A DNA stretch of 64,000 bases. It comes from Streptomyces varsoviensis. Lineage in GTDB: Bacteria; Actinomycetota; Actinomycetes; Streptomycetales; Streptomycetaceae. The notes below the pieces were generated by a model. It worked only from the letters and a program-made list of their open reading frames with translations. It was not told the origin of the DNA and ran no database searches. The position numbers and the translations under genes are program-made. Positions 40,989 through 48,993 of this stretch are shown piece by piece. The DNA is taken from positions 220,630-284,629 of the forward strand of contig NZ_JOBF01000004.1 of NCBI RefSeq assembly GCF_000718635.1. The letters run 5' to 3'. Numbering within the stretch: the first letter of the stretch is position 1; every line of letters starts with the position of its first letter.

Positions 40989-41600
40989 TCAGCCCTCAGC
41001 GGTCCCAGCGGCCCCCGCCACCGCCGCGTCCAGGAGGAGTTCGGCGGTCGCCCGGGCGTCTTCGCCCGCCGTGGGGTCGCCGTCGATGGCGGTGATGGTG
41101 GTGGCGCCTTCGATGAGGATGAGGAGTCGGCGGGCGAGGGGGGCCGGGTTCGCGATGTCCGCCTCGGTGAGGAGGCGTTCGAGCAGGTCGCGGTAGCGGG
41201 CGAGGTGGAGGCGGGGGAGTTGGCGTACGGGCCCGTCCTGGTGGCGGGTTTCGACGGCCGTGTTGACGACGGCGCAGCCGCGGTAGCCGTCGCGCGCGTA
41301 CCAGACGGTGAGCAGGTCGAAGAGGGCCAGCACCCGCTCCCGGCCGGGGGCCGTCGCCGCGAGCTGGTCGGTGAGCCAGAGGTGGATGCGGTCGCTGCGG
41401 TCTCGCAGGGCCGCTTCGACCAGGCCGTCCTTGGAGCCGAAGTTGCGGTAGATCGTCAGCTTCGAGGCCCCGGCGTGCTGGGCGATCTCGTCGACGCCGA
41501 CGTCGTGCACGCCCCGCTCGTAGAAGAGCTGTACGGCGCTGGCGAGTACGCGGGCGCGGGTGGCGCGCGGGTCGATCGTGGTTCCTGCCTTCACTGGCAT
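40989..41600 (-). CDS. TetR-family repressor
   Basis: 203 residues from ATG 41600. DNA-binding part: TRARVLASAVQLFYERGVHDVGVDEIAQHAGASKLTIYRNFGSKDGLVEAAL. The C-terminal domain (LLTVWYARDGYRGCAVVNTAVETRHQDGPV) contains the RGCxxxN pattern of the TetR_C subgroup near YcdC/AcrR-like repressors with a conserved Cys that may sense electrophiles. It is divergent from the MFS transporter at 41686. An inverted TACCGT/ACGGTA pair in the gap is the likely operator. Confidence 0.9.
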   Translation of the reverse strand: MPVKAGTTIDPRATRARVLASAVQLFYERGVHDVGVDEIAQHAGASKLTIYRNFGSKDGLVEAALRDRSDRIHLWLTDQLAATAPGRERVLALFDLLTVWYARDGYRGCAVVNTAVETRHQDGPVRQLPRLHLARYRDLLERLLTEADIANPAPLARRLLILIEGATTITAIDGDPTAGEDARATAELLLDAAVAGAAGTAEG

Positions 41601-41638
41601 ACGGACATTCTACGCAACGGCCGGGCGAGAAGGTAACG

Positions 41639-41674
41639 TACCGTTTCACTTCCTAGAGATGGTCCCGTACGGTA
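41639..41674. promoter_or_regulatory. Probable TetR operator between divergent tetR and MFS genes
   Basis: TACCGT (41639-41644) and ACGGTA (41669-41674) form an inverted pair, embedded in the AT-richer 86-bp gap. The half-site extensions (gtaccgt, cgtacggta) match each other on opposite strands. The wide spacing makes this less certain than a compact palindrome. Confidence 0.45.
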
Positions 41675-41685
41675 TCTTCTCTTTC

Positions 41686-43218
41686 ATGACGCCTGTGTCG
41701 CCTGCGCCGCCGCCCGGCCTGCCGGTCCCCGTCCGGCGGCTGTGGGCGGCCGTGCTCTTCGGGTACATGGCGCTCGGCGCCACCCTCCAGTCGCTGCCGT
41801 CCTACGTCGTCCAGCACTTCCACGGCGGGCCGCTGATCGCCGGCACCGTCGTGGGCATCGCCTTCCTCGCCACCGCCTGCGCCCGGCCCTTCGCCGGCCG
41901 GCTCGCCGACGCCGGGTTCGCCCGGCCGGTCGTGGCGACCGGCGGCGTACTCGGCGCGATCGGCGGCGCCGGCCACCTCGTCGCCCCCAACCCCGGCACC
42001 CTGATCGTCGCCCGGCTGGTCATGGGCGTGGGCGAGGCCGCGCTGTTCTCGGGCGCCATCCCCTGGGTGCTCGCCGACACCCCGCCCCAGCGCCGCGGCC
42101 GGGTCGCGGGCTGGTTCGGCCTCTCCATGTGGGGCGGGCTCGCGCTCGGCCCCGTCGTCGCCGTCGGCCTCAACCACCTCAGCGGCTACCGCGGCGTGTG
42201 GTGGGGCGTCATCGTCCTCGGCATCGCCTCCGCCGCCCTCGTCCTCACCACCGCCGGCGACAACCGCGACGGCGACGGACTCTCCCCCCTCCCCAAGAGC
42301 TTCCGCGAGATCGTGCCCGTCGGCGCCTCCCTCCCCGGCCTGGCCTTCGGCCTCTCCAGCTACGGCTACGGAACCGTCAACGCCCTGCTCGTCCTGCATC
42401 TGCACCACGACGGCATCGGCGGCGACAGCGCCGCGCTCGCCGTCTTCGCCGCCGGATTCCTGCTCGCCCGCGCCCTCGGCTCGCCCCTCGTCGACCGCAA
42501 GGGCGGGGTACGCGTGGCCCTCGGCTCCCTCGTCGTCGAAGCCGTCGGGCTCCTGCTCGTCGCCGGTACGGGCAACGAAGTCCTCGCGCTCGCCGGCACC
42601 GTGCTCGCCGGCGCGGGCGTCGCCCTCATGTACCCCGCGACGGTCGCCATGACCCTGCACCGCACGGGCGCCCTGCGGCCGGGCACCTCCGTCGGCGTCA
42701 TGACCTCCTACTGGGACCTCGGCATCATGGCCGCCGGCCCGATCGGCGGACTGATCGCCGGGCACGCCGGCTACCCCACCGCCTTCGCGGTCGCCGCCGC
42801 CACGACCGTACTCAGCCTGCTCGTCGTCGCCACCGCCCTGCGCAACCCCGGGGCGGGGGCCGCCGGTGCCGCCGGTGCCGCCGGGGCGGGCGGGCAGCCG
42901 ACGCGCGCCGCGGCGCCTGCGCGCGACGCGACGCCCAAGTCGGACGGCCGCTCGGCTACGGACGGCCGCTCGGCCAAGGACGATCGCTCGGCTACGGACG
43001 TACGCTCGGCTACGGACGTACGCCCGGCCACGGACGCCCGCCTGGCGACCGACGTCCGTCCAGCAGTCGGCGACCGTTCCGCGGCGAAGGACCGCCCCGC
43101 GGTGAGCGACCGCCCCTCGGCGAAGGACCGCCCTGCGACGAGCGACCGCCCCTCGGCTGGTGGCGGCACCGCCGCGGGGGAGGCCGCTGCGCCGACGGCC
43201 GGCCGGGGGCCCGCGTGA
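41686..43218 (+). CDS. MFS transporter (12 helices) with long repetitive C-terminal tail
   Basis: 510 residues from ATG 41686. Twelve helices fill residues ~15-395: LWAAVLFGYMALGATLQSLPSYVV, RPFAGRLADAGFARPVVATGG (motif A), LVMGVGEAALFSGAIPWV, then GTSVGVMTSYWDLGIMAAGPIGGLIAGHAG near the end. This is the YfcJ/arabinose-efflux-like group, acting as a drug or sugar exporter. Residues ~405-510 are a hydrophilic tail of repeats (SATDGRSAKDDRSATDVR, SDRPSAKDRPATSDRP) that would lie in the cytoplasm. The divergent TetR probably controls it. Its GTGA stop overlaps the flavin-binding protein gene. Confidence 0.9.
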   Translation: MTPVSPAPPPGLPVPVRRLWAAVLFGYMALGATLQSLPSYVVQHFHGGPLIAGTVVGIAFLATACARPFAGRLADAGFARPVVATGGVLGAIGGAGHLVAPNPGTLIVARLVMGVGEAALFSGAIPWVLADTPPQRRGRVAGWFGLSMWGGLALGPVVAVGLNHLSGYRGVWWGVIVLGIASAALVLTTAGDNRDGDGLSPLPKSFREIVPVGASLPGLAFGLSSYGYGTVNALLVLHLHHDGIGGDSAALAVFAAGFLLARALGSPLVDRKGGVRVALGSLVVEAVGLLLVAGTGNEVLALAGTVLAGAGVALMYPATVAMTLHRTGALRPGTSVGVMTSYWDLGIMAAGPIGGLIAGHAGYPTAFAVAAATTVLSLLVVATALRNPGAGAAGAAGAAGAGGQPTRAAAPARDATPKSDGRSATDGRSAKDDRSATDVRSATDVRPATDARLATDVRPAVGDRSAAKDRPAVSDRPSAKDRPATSDRPSAGGGTAAGEAAAPTAGRGPA

Positions 43219-44246
43219 GTTCCGCGCCCCGGGGGCGTACGGCCTCCGCCTCGGCCCCCCGAGGCTCCGCCTCGCCCGGGGGCATCTACCACGAGGGCGA
43301 ACGGGCCGTTCAGCGCGCCGCGGGGGTGGAGGCGGAGGCCGACAGGGTCGCCGTCATCCACGGCACGCGCGTCGAGCTGATGGCCCAGGCGTTCCTGTCG
43401 TCGGTGTCCTGCGTCGCGCTGGGCGCGGCCGACGCCGAGGGCCGGATGTGGGCGTCGGTGCTGCTGGGGCAGCCGGGGTTCGTACGGGCCTCACCCGGCT
43501 CGGTGCGCATCCTCGGGCGGGCGACGGGGGCGAACCACTCCGCTGCCGCCGGCGACACCAGTGCTGCTGGGGAGACTGACGCCCCCGAACTTCCCGCCGG
43601 CGATCTCAGCCCCCAGGACCCCATAGGCCCCCGCCTCCCCGGCGACCGTCTCGGCCTCATCGCCATGGACTTCACCCGCCGGCGCCGGCTGCGCGTCAAC
43701 GGGCGGGTGCGCGCCTGGGGCCCGGGGCTGATCGAGCTGGGGGTGGACGAGGCGTACGGGAACTGCCCCCGCTTCATCCACCGGCGCTCCCTCGACCCCG
43801 GACTCCTCGCCCACGCCCATGACGATGCCCAGGCCCGTAAACTCTCCACCCGCACCGAACTGGACCACTCTGACTCGGAGTTGATCGGCCGGTCCGACAC
43901 CCTGTTCATCGCGACGAAGCACCCGGAAGCCGGGGCCGACGTCTCGCACCGGGGCGGGCCGGCCGGCTTTCTGCGGGTGGCCGGGCCGAACCGCGTCCAG
44001 TTGCCGGACTACGCGGGCAACGCCATGTTCAACACGCTCGGAAACCTGTGGAGCGACCCCCGCGTCGGCCTGGTCCTGCGCGACTTCTCCACGGGCGACA
44101 CGGTCCAGCTCACCGGCCGCGCGTCCATCGAGCACGAACCGCCCCGCACCGTATGGGGGTTGGAGGTCGAGCGCGTCGTCGACATCACCGTCGATCGAGT
44201 GGTACGGACCCGGAGCGCACGGGCTCCCGGCGACGCACCGTGGTGA
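43215..44246 (+). CDS. Pyridoxamine-5'-phosphate-oxidase-like flavin-binding protein
   Basis: 343 residues from GTG 43215, overlapping the MFS stop by four bases. The split-barrel FMN-binding fold is seen in EGRMWASVLLGQPGFVRASPGSVRI, LPGDRLGLIAMDFTRRRRLRVNGRVR, GVDEAYGNCPRFIHRRS and, in a second half, DTLFIATKHP...ADVSHRGGPAGFLRVAGPNRVQLPDYAGNAMFNTLGNL. These long PNPOx-like proteins are thought to bind flavin and act on small molecules; the enzyme activity is unknown. It probably forms an operon with the MFS transporter. Its 3' end overlaps the convergent LysR gene by 62 bp. Confidence 0.88.
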   Translation: MSSAPRGRTASASAPRGSASPGGIYHEGERAVQRAAGVEAEADRVAVIHGTRVELMAQAFLSSVSCVALGAADAEGRMWASVLLGQPGFVRASPGSVRILGRATGANHSAAAGDTSAAGETDAPELPAGDLSPQDPIGPRLPGDRLGLIAMDFTRRRRLRVNGRVRAWGPGLIELGVDEAYGNCPRFIHRRSLDPGLLAHAHDDAQARKLSTRTELDHSDSELIGRSDTLFIATKHPEAGADVSHRGGPAGFLRVAGPNRVQLPDYAGNAMFNTLGNLWSDPRVGLVLRDFSTGDTVQLTGRASIEHEPPRTVWGLEVERVVDITVDRVVRTRSARAPGDAPW

Positions 44247-45354
44247 ACGCCCCGCCGACGGGCGTGGTCAACGCCCCGCCGACGCGCGGCGGCGGCCTGC
44301 CGTCGCGCGCGGAGCCCCGGCGCACGGCGCCTTGGCGCGCGGCTCCCTGGTGCGCCTCCCCTTGGCGCGCGGCGGCGTCCGGCACAGTGGCAGTGGCAGT
44401 GGCGGCGCCGGGCGCCACCGCGTCCGGCGCGGTCGCGTGCAGCGTGGTGGGGTGCAGCGGGTCGCATACGGGCCCGCTCTTGGTCCGGGCGCGGGCGAGG
44501 GCCACGAAGCGCGGGGTGAGGGGGTGCGGGCGCACCGCGTCCCAGCAGAGCCGGACCGGCAGCGGCGGCGCGTCCCTGACCGGCCGGTACACGACCCAGG
44601 GGTGGGGGTGCAGACAGGGCGTCAGCGCGCTGGAGAGTCCGATCCCGCGCCCGGCGGCGATGGCCTCCAGCCACTCCTCCAGGTTGTGCACGCCGATGAC
44701 CGGCCGGTCGGTGCTCTCGCCGTCCTTCCAGATGGTGCGCATCGTGGTGCCGGAGATGATGTTGAGTACGAGCGGGTCGTGCCGGATGTCGTCCAGGGTC
44801 ACCTCGCGCAGCACCGCCGCCGGGTGTCCTTTGGGCAGGGCGGCGACGCGTGATTCCTCGTACAGCAGCACGTGTTTGATGCTCGGGTCGGACAGCGTGC
44901 CGCGCAGGATCGCGGCGTGGCTGCGGCCGTCCTCCAGTCCGGCGTACGGCACGTCGTCGATGCGGCGCAACTCCACCCGCGCGCCCGGGTTCTGCTCCTC
45001 GAACTCCTTGATCAGCGGCGCGGTGTCGCGGCCCAGCGCGTTCCAGGAGAAGCCGACGCGGAGCGTCGACTGGCGGGAGGCGGTGGCCTTGACGGCGTCG
45101 TCGGCGGCGGCCACGGCGCGCGCCGCATAGGGCAGGAAGCGTTCGCCCGCCGCCGATAACGACACGCCATTATGTCCGCGTTCGATCAGCTTTTGGCCGA
45201 CGATGTGTTCCATTTGCGCAATGGTCCGGCTGAGCGCCGACTGAGAGGCCCAGAGCGCCTCGGCGGCCCCCCGGAAACTGCGGTGCTCGACCAGCGTGAG
45301 AAAAGATCGTAAGTGCCTGAGTTCAAGATCAGAACTTCCGCTGAGCTTCGCCAT
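44185..45354 (-). CDS. LysR-type regulator with ~90-residue low-complexity tail
   Basis: 389 residues; normal LysR proteins are ~300. HTH: LELRHLRSFLTLVEHRSFRGAAEALWASQSALSRTIAQMEHIVGQKLIERGHNGVSLSAAGERFLPYA. The periplasmic-binding-protein-like effector domain runs to ~residue 295 (LRVGFSWNALGRDTAPLIKEFEEQNPGARVEL; HNLEEWLEAIAAGRGIGLSSALTPC). The tail is Ala/Thr/Arg repeats (ARQGEAHQGAARQGAV), and its DNA overlaps the end of the convergent flavoprotein gene. It is divergent from the diiron-oxygenase-led biosynthetic cassette and is its likely activator. Confidence 0.88.
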   Translation of the reverse strand: MAKLSGSSDLELRHLRSFLTLVEHRSFRGAAEALWASQSALSRTIAQMEHIVGQKLIERGHNGVSLSAAGERFLPYAARAVAAADDAVKATASRQSTLRVGFSWNALGRDTAPLIKEFEEQNPGARVELRRIDDVPYAGLEDGRSHAAILRGTLSDPSIKHVLLYEESRVAALPKGHPAAVLREVTLDDIRHDPLVLNIISGTTMRTIWKDGESTDRPVIGVHNLEEWLEAIAAGRGIGLSSALTPCLHPHPWVVYRPVRDAPPLPVRLCWDAVRPHPLTPRFVALARARTKSGPVCDPLHPTTLHATAPDAVAPGAATATATVPDAAARQGEAHQGAARQGAVRRGSARDGRPPPRVGGALTTPVGGAFTTVRRREPVRSGSVPLDRR

Positions 45355-45686
45355 CTATCGTCTCCCCCGTCTTTCACCTGGGCCGATGCGTCTCGCGCAT
45401 CACCCTTGCGATCTTGGCACTTCCCGGGTCCGACTCTCCGTGACTAGTGTGTGGCGCATGGCCGGGCCGCCTTTACGGTGGGCCCCCGCACACCACGCCA
45501 GCAAGGTACTCCCCAGAGGTACGTGTCGCCAGCACACATGTATGTCCGCGCTGCGAAGATCGCGTTAACGGTAATCCGGATGCCCGGACGCATGCCCATG
45601 TCCGGCCGTCGGCATGCGTTTTAGTTCTGGTTAGTTCCGGTTGTTCCGGCATTCGCCGCCGAGTGGCACAGCAAAGGAGAGAGTGT
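45355..45686. promoter_or_regulatory. Divergent control region of the biosynthetic cassette, with 9-bp inverted repeat
   Basis: The 332-bp gap between lysR and the diiron oxygenase gene has no gene. The inverted repeat ACGCATGCC (45588-45596) and GGCATGCGT (45611-45619), 14 bases apart, is followed by TTTTAG. Direct ggttagttccgg/ggttgttccgg repeats lie at 45630-45650. It could be a regulator site or an attenuator hairpin 68 bases before the start. Confidence 0.5.
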
Positions 45687-46589
45687 ATGGCCGCCGTCGA
45701 CACCCTGGCCACCAAAAGGTTCGAGAAAATCCTGGCCAGGCTCCAGGAAAAGGCCATCCAGGACTATTACAACCCTTACAAGACCTTCGCCTGGCCCGCC
45801 ACGCTCCCCACCGATCTGCCCTGGATGACCCGCGAGCTGACCAGCACCTACGGAACGGCTGCCGGAGCCGAGCTGGACGCGGCCCAGTTGACCGAGCTGA
45901 GCCGCTGGGAGAGCGTCAACTTCTACAGCCTGAACGTGCACGGCATCCGCGAACTGCTCACCGAGGTGGTCAACCGCATCCATATGCCGGGGTTCGAGGT
46001 GCCCTCGGACTTCTTCCACCATTTCATCGGCGAAGAGAACGAACACATGTGGTTCTTCGCCGAATTCTGCCTGCGCTACGGCGGAAAGCTCTACCCCACC
46101 GCGGTGCCCTTCAAGGGGGCCGCCGCGGGCGGCACCGACGTCGACGTGGAACACTTCCTGGTGTTCTCGCGCATCCTCCTCTTCGAGGAGATCGTCGACC
46201 ACTACAACCTGACCATGGCGGACGACGAATCCCTCCACGACACCATCCGCCAGGTCAACCGGATACACCACCGCGACGAATCCCGGCACATCGCCTTCGG
46301 CCGCGAACTGGTCTCGCTGCTCTACGAACCGCTGCGCGCACGCCTCGACGCCCCGCGCCGCCGCGAGATCGCGGACTATCTGAAGCGCTACATCACCTAC
46401 AGCCTGCAGTCCTTCTACAACCCGCAGGTCTACAAGGACGCCGGCATCAGCGACCCGCTGGCATTCCGCCGGCGCGTCCTGGAGGACCCCGCGCGCCGGG
46501 CCCACGAGCGTAAAGCCGTGCGCAAACCGATGGGATTCTTCACAAGGGCCGGGATATTCGAGGACGAGGAACTGCCGGCCGTCGCCTGA
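45687..46589 (+). CDS. AurF/CmlI-like diiron oxygenase
   Basis: 300 residues from ATG 45687 (AAGGAGAG six bases upstream). The ferritin-like ligand set is complete: Glu75 (RWESVNF), Glu117 and His120 (GEENEHMWFF), Glu167 or Glu168 (LLFEEIVDHY), and His194, Glu198, His201 (HHRDESRHIAF). The HxxxExxH and ExxH spacing equals that of AurF (His223/Glu227/His230; Glu136/His139). AurF and CmlI oxidise an arylamine to a nitro group; relatives hydroxylate amines or cleave C-C bonds. Here the genes that follow suggest the substrate is an amino acid carried on an ACP. It is the first gene of a seven-kilobase cassette, read divergently from LysR. Confidence 0.88.
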   Translation: MAAVDTLATKRFEKILARLQEKAIQDYYNPYKTFAWPATLPTDLPWMTRELTSTYGTAAGAELDAAQLTELSRWESVNFYSLNVHGIRELLTEVVNRIHMPGFEVPSDFFHHFIGEENEHMWFFAEFCLRYGGKLYPTAVPFKGAAAGGTDVDVEHFLVFSRILLFEEIVDHYNLTMADDESLHDTIRQVNRIHHRDESRHIAFGRELVSLLYEPLRARLDAPRRREIADYLKRYITYSLQSFYNPQVYKDAGISDPLAFRRRVLEDPARRAHERKAVRKPMGFFTRAGIFEDEELPAVA

Positions 46590-46685
46590 CGCGGGCCGCA
46601 GAACGACGCGATAAACAACGTCCCGCTTCCCGCGGGGCCAGAACCCCAAGAAAAGCACGTCCGCGACAAGGAAAGAGGTGATCTC

Positions 46686-47540
46686 ATGCCCTCGACTGCC
46701 CCGACGCGACGACCGGCCCCCGGCCTCGCCGCCCTCGGCCCCGAGGCCACCCAGCTCCTGAACCTCCTGGACGAGACCTTCCGGGGCTGGGGCGAGCGGC
46801 GCGGCGCGCTGCCGCTGACCATGCCGCCGCTGCTGCCGGTGGCCGACCTGGCCGCCCTGGACTTTTACGAGAACTTTCCCCAACTCGCCGTCGTCGCCTC
46901 GACCCTGGACGTCGCCGACCCCGCCGGACGCGCCGCCGAGGCCCGTACGGGCTCCTACGCCCCCGACAGCCTGCGGCCCGCCGCCCTCGCCCTGCCGTCC
47001 GCGGCCTGCTACGGCGTCTTCCTGCACCACGCCGGGCAGTCGGTCGACGGCGCGCGGACGGTGACGGTGCTGGGCCGCTGCTACCGCAACGAGGACCGGT
47101 ACGAGGGGCTGCGCCGGCTGCTGGGCTTCCACATGCGGGAGATCGTGGCCCTCGGCACGTACGAGCACACCCAGCGCCACCTGGCCGTCTACGAGCGGCA
47201 GGTGCGGGACTTCGCCGAGGCGGCCGGGCTGCCGGTGGAGAAGGAGGTGGCCTCCGACCCCTTCTACGACAAGGGCGGCTCGCGCGCCGTCCTCCAGCAA
47301 CTCGCGCCCGTCAAGCACGAGTTCGTATACGCGGAGACCGCCATCGCCTCCGTCAACGTGCACCGCAACTTCTTCGGGGAACGGTGCGACATCCGCATCG
47401 AGGAGACGGCCGAACCGGTCTTCACGAGCTGTGTGGCCTTCGGCCTGGAGCGCTGGATCTTCGCCCTGGAGCACCGCTACGACGGCGACTGGGACAAGGC
47501 GTTCTCGGCCGTCGAGGACGCGTGCGCGGCCGTCACGTGA
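46686..47540 (+). CDS. Amino acid:[carrier protein] ligase (truncated class II seryl-tRNA-synthetase-like)
   Basis: 284 residues, ribosome site AAAGAGGTG before ATG 46686. It is the catalytic core of an atypical SerRS with no tRNA-binding arm. Motif 2 is LGRCYRNEDRYEGLRRLLGFHMREIVALG (R134, E136) and motif 3 SCVAFGLERWIFAL (R256). Cys132 and Cys249 occupy the zinc-ligand positions of the atypical SerRS/Bradyrhizobium Bll0957-type enzymes, which activate Gly or Ala and load it on a phosphopantetheine of a small carrier protein instead of tRNA. The next genes encode a phosphopantetheinyl transferase (GTGA overlap) and an ACP, exactly the partners required. The amino acid specificity is unknown. 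Confidence 0.9.
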   Translation: MPSTAPTRRPAPGLAALGPEATQLLNLLDETFRGWGERRGALPLTMPPLLPVADLAALDFYENFPQLAVVASTLDVADPAGRAAEARTGSYAPDSLRPAALALPSAACYGVFLHHAGQSVDGARTVTVLGRCYRNEDRYEGLRRLLGFHMREIVALGTYEHTQRHLAVYERQVRDFAEAAGLPVEKEVASDPFYDKGGSRAVLQQLAPVKHEFVYAETAIASVNVHRNFFGERCDIRIEETAEPVFTSCVAFGLERWIFALEHRYDGDWDKAFSAVEDACAAVT

Positions 47541-48094
47541 CGTCCCTCGTCGCGCGAGCGACGCCCCCGCCCCGGACGCCATCACTGACCGAAACGCCGT
47601 CACCGGCAGAAGCGACCGAGAACTCCGGAACGACCGCGCACCCCCAAGAGACCGCGAACGCCCAGGCCGCCACACCCTCCCCTTCCGTGGCCGCCGGTGT
47701 GTTCAGCGGGCTCGCCCTCCGCACCGGCGCCGACCTCCTCCCGGTCAGCCGCGTCGAGGGCATGGTGCGCGGTTCCGGAGAACGCTTCCTCGCCACCCTC
47801 CTCACCCCGGCCGAACTGCGCGACTGCGCCACCGACCACGGCACCTTCCTGCCCGCCGTGGCCGGCCGGCTCGCCGCGAAGGAAGCGGTCTTCAAGACGT
47901 TCCACACCCCGCTGAGCAGCCTCCCCTGGCTCTCCATCGAGGTGCGCAAGGCCCCCGGCGGCTGGCCGGAGGCCGTGCTGCACGGGGCCGCGCGGCGGCT
48001 CGCCGACGCGGCCGGGCTCACGGACCTGAGCCTGAGCATCAGCCATGACGGCGGGTTCGCCTTCGCCGTCGCGGTGGCGACCGTACGCCGCTGA
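47537..48094 (+). CDS. AcpS-type holo-ACP synthase (phosphopantetheinyl transferase)
   Basis: 185 residues from GTG 47537, overlapping the ligase stop as GTGA. Residues ~1-55 are a Thr/Pro/Ala-rich extension. The 4'-phosphopantetheinyl transferase domain follows: LRTGADLLPVSRVEGM (Mg-binding Asp66), VAGRLAAKEAVFKTF (Glu116, Lys115), WLSIEVRKAPGGWPEAVLHG and LSISHDGGFAFAVAVA. AcpS enzymes transfer phosphopantetheine from CoA to a serine of ACP. Its position between the aminoacyl ligase and the ACP gene means it almost certainly activates that ACP. Chromosomal Streptomyces AcpS is ~123 residues, so this is a cassette-specific, N-terminally extended form. Confidence 0.88.
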   Translation: MTSLVARATPPPRTPSLTETPSPAEATENSGTTAHPQETANAQAATPSPSVAAGVFSGLALRTGADLLPVSRVEGMVRGSGERFLATLLTPAELRDCATDHGTFLPAVAGRLAAKEAVFKTFHTPLSSLPWLSIEVRKAPGGWPEAVLHGAARRLADAAGLTDLSLSISHDGGFAFAVAVATVRR

Positions 48095-48200
48095 CGCTCA
48101 CCGCCCGTCCAGCACGTCCCCGCCCATCCAGCACGTCCCCGCCCATCCAGCACGTCACCCGCCCATCCAGCGCATCACCCACCATCCAGCACGTCATCCA
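48095..48200. repeat. Tandem ccgcccatccagcacgtc repeats inside the cassette
   Basis: Five units of ~18 bp (ccgcccatccagcacgtc, cacccgcccatccagcgc, cacccaccatccagcacgtc) fill the gap between the transferase and ACP genes. They may be a recombination scar or regulator sites; no coding role is seen. Confidence 0.65.
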
Positions 48201-48215
48201 CGAGAGGACACCGAC

Positions 48216-48458
48216 ATGGCCCGCCCCATCGACCAGGTCAAGGCATGGATACTCAAGCGCCACCCGGAGCGCGATGACATCGCCTCCGACCTCGACCTCA
48301 TCGACAACCGGCTGATCGACTCCCTCGCCTTCGCCGAGTTTCTCTTCCTCCTGGAGGAGGTCGGCGGGCAGTCCATCGACCGCGACAACCTCGTCGTCGA
48401 CGACTTCCGCACGCTGGACCGGATCGAGGCGAAGTACCTGGGCGCCACGGTCGGTTGA
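48216..48458 (+). CDS. Stand-alone acyl carrier protein
   Basis: 80 residues from ATG 48216. The fold is a four-helix ACP with the attachment motif NRLIDSLAFAEFLFLLEEV; phosphopantetheine would join Ser36. The rest (DRDNLVVDDFRTLDRIEAKYLG) fits helix III/IV. The DSL core and short length match the carrier proteins that serve amino acid:[carrier protein] ligases. The preceding ligase and AcpS, and the following MaoC and methyltransferase, mark it as the assembly point of the cassette. Confidence 0.92.
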   Translation: MARPIDQVKAWILKRHPERDDIASDLDLIDNRLIDSLAFAEFLFLLEEVGGQSIDRDNLVVDDFRTLDRIEAKYLGATVG

Positions 48459-48472
48459 GCGGAGGCGAGGAG

Positions 48473-48922
48473 ATGCTGCGCTACGTCGAGGACTACGAGA
48501 AGGGCCGGACGTACGAGCTGGGTACGTACAAGGTCACCGAGCAGGAGATCATCGAGTTCGGCCGGAAGTACGACCCCCAGCCGTACCACGTCAACGCGGA
48601 GCAGGGGGAGGAGTCGCTCTTCCACGGCCTGGTGGCCAGCGGCTGGCACACCTGCGCCATGTTCATGCGGCTCTACGTGGACGCGCTGCTGCCGGGCGCC
48701 GCGGTGGAGGGGTCGCCGGGCGTCGACGAGCTGCGCTGGCTGCGGCCGACCCGCCCCGGCGACGTGCTGACCGGGCGGCTCACCGTCACCGGCATCACGC
48801 CGTCGATGACCCGCCCGGACTGCGCGACCCTGCACAAGCGGGGCGAACTCACCGACGCCGAGGGCCTGCCGGTCATGCGCCTCACGCTCTACAGCATGTT
48901 CCGGCGCCGGCCCCGCGAGTGA
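48473..48922 (+). CDS. MaoC-like (R)-specific hydratase/dehydratase
   Basis: 149 residues from ATG 48473 (GGAGG seven bases upstream); a TTG at 48455 overlapping the ACP stop is less likely. The single hot-dog domain has the hydratase motif YDPQPYHVNAEQGEESLFHGLVASGWHT, with catalytic Asp34 and His39, and ends MRLTLYSMFRR. MaoC-type enzymes add water to enoyl-thioesters or remove it. Here it may dehydrate a hydroxylated aminoacyl-ACP made by the diiron oxygenase. It ends just before the methyltransferase gene, with a possible GTGA overlap. Confidence 0.9.
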   Translation: MLRYVEDYEKGRTYELGTYKVTEQEIIEFGRKYDPQPYHVNAEQGEESLFHGLVASGWHTCAMFMRLYVDALLPGAAVEGSPGVDELRWLRPTRPGDVLTGRLTVTGITPSMTRPDCATLHKRGELTDAEGLPVMRLTLYSMFRRRPRE

Positions 48923-48993
48923 GCGCGCCGACGGTACCCGCTCCCTTCGCCCAGCCCACGCCCGTGACACCGGAGTACGGAGGAAGACGAGAG

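Noticed and set aside
41742..43214. Upstream extension of the flavin-binding protein frame
   Set aside because: It runs through the MFS gene in another frame; GTG 43215 with the GTGA overlap is the natural start.
48095..48200. CRISPR-like or attachment site in the biosynthetic cassette
   Set aside because: Simple head-to-tail 18-bp units, no spacers, no integrase.
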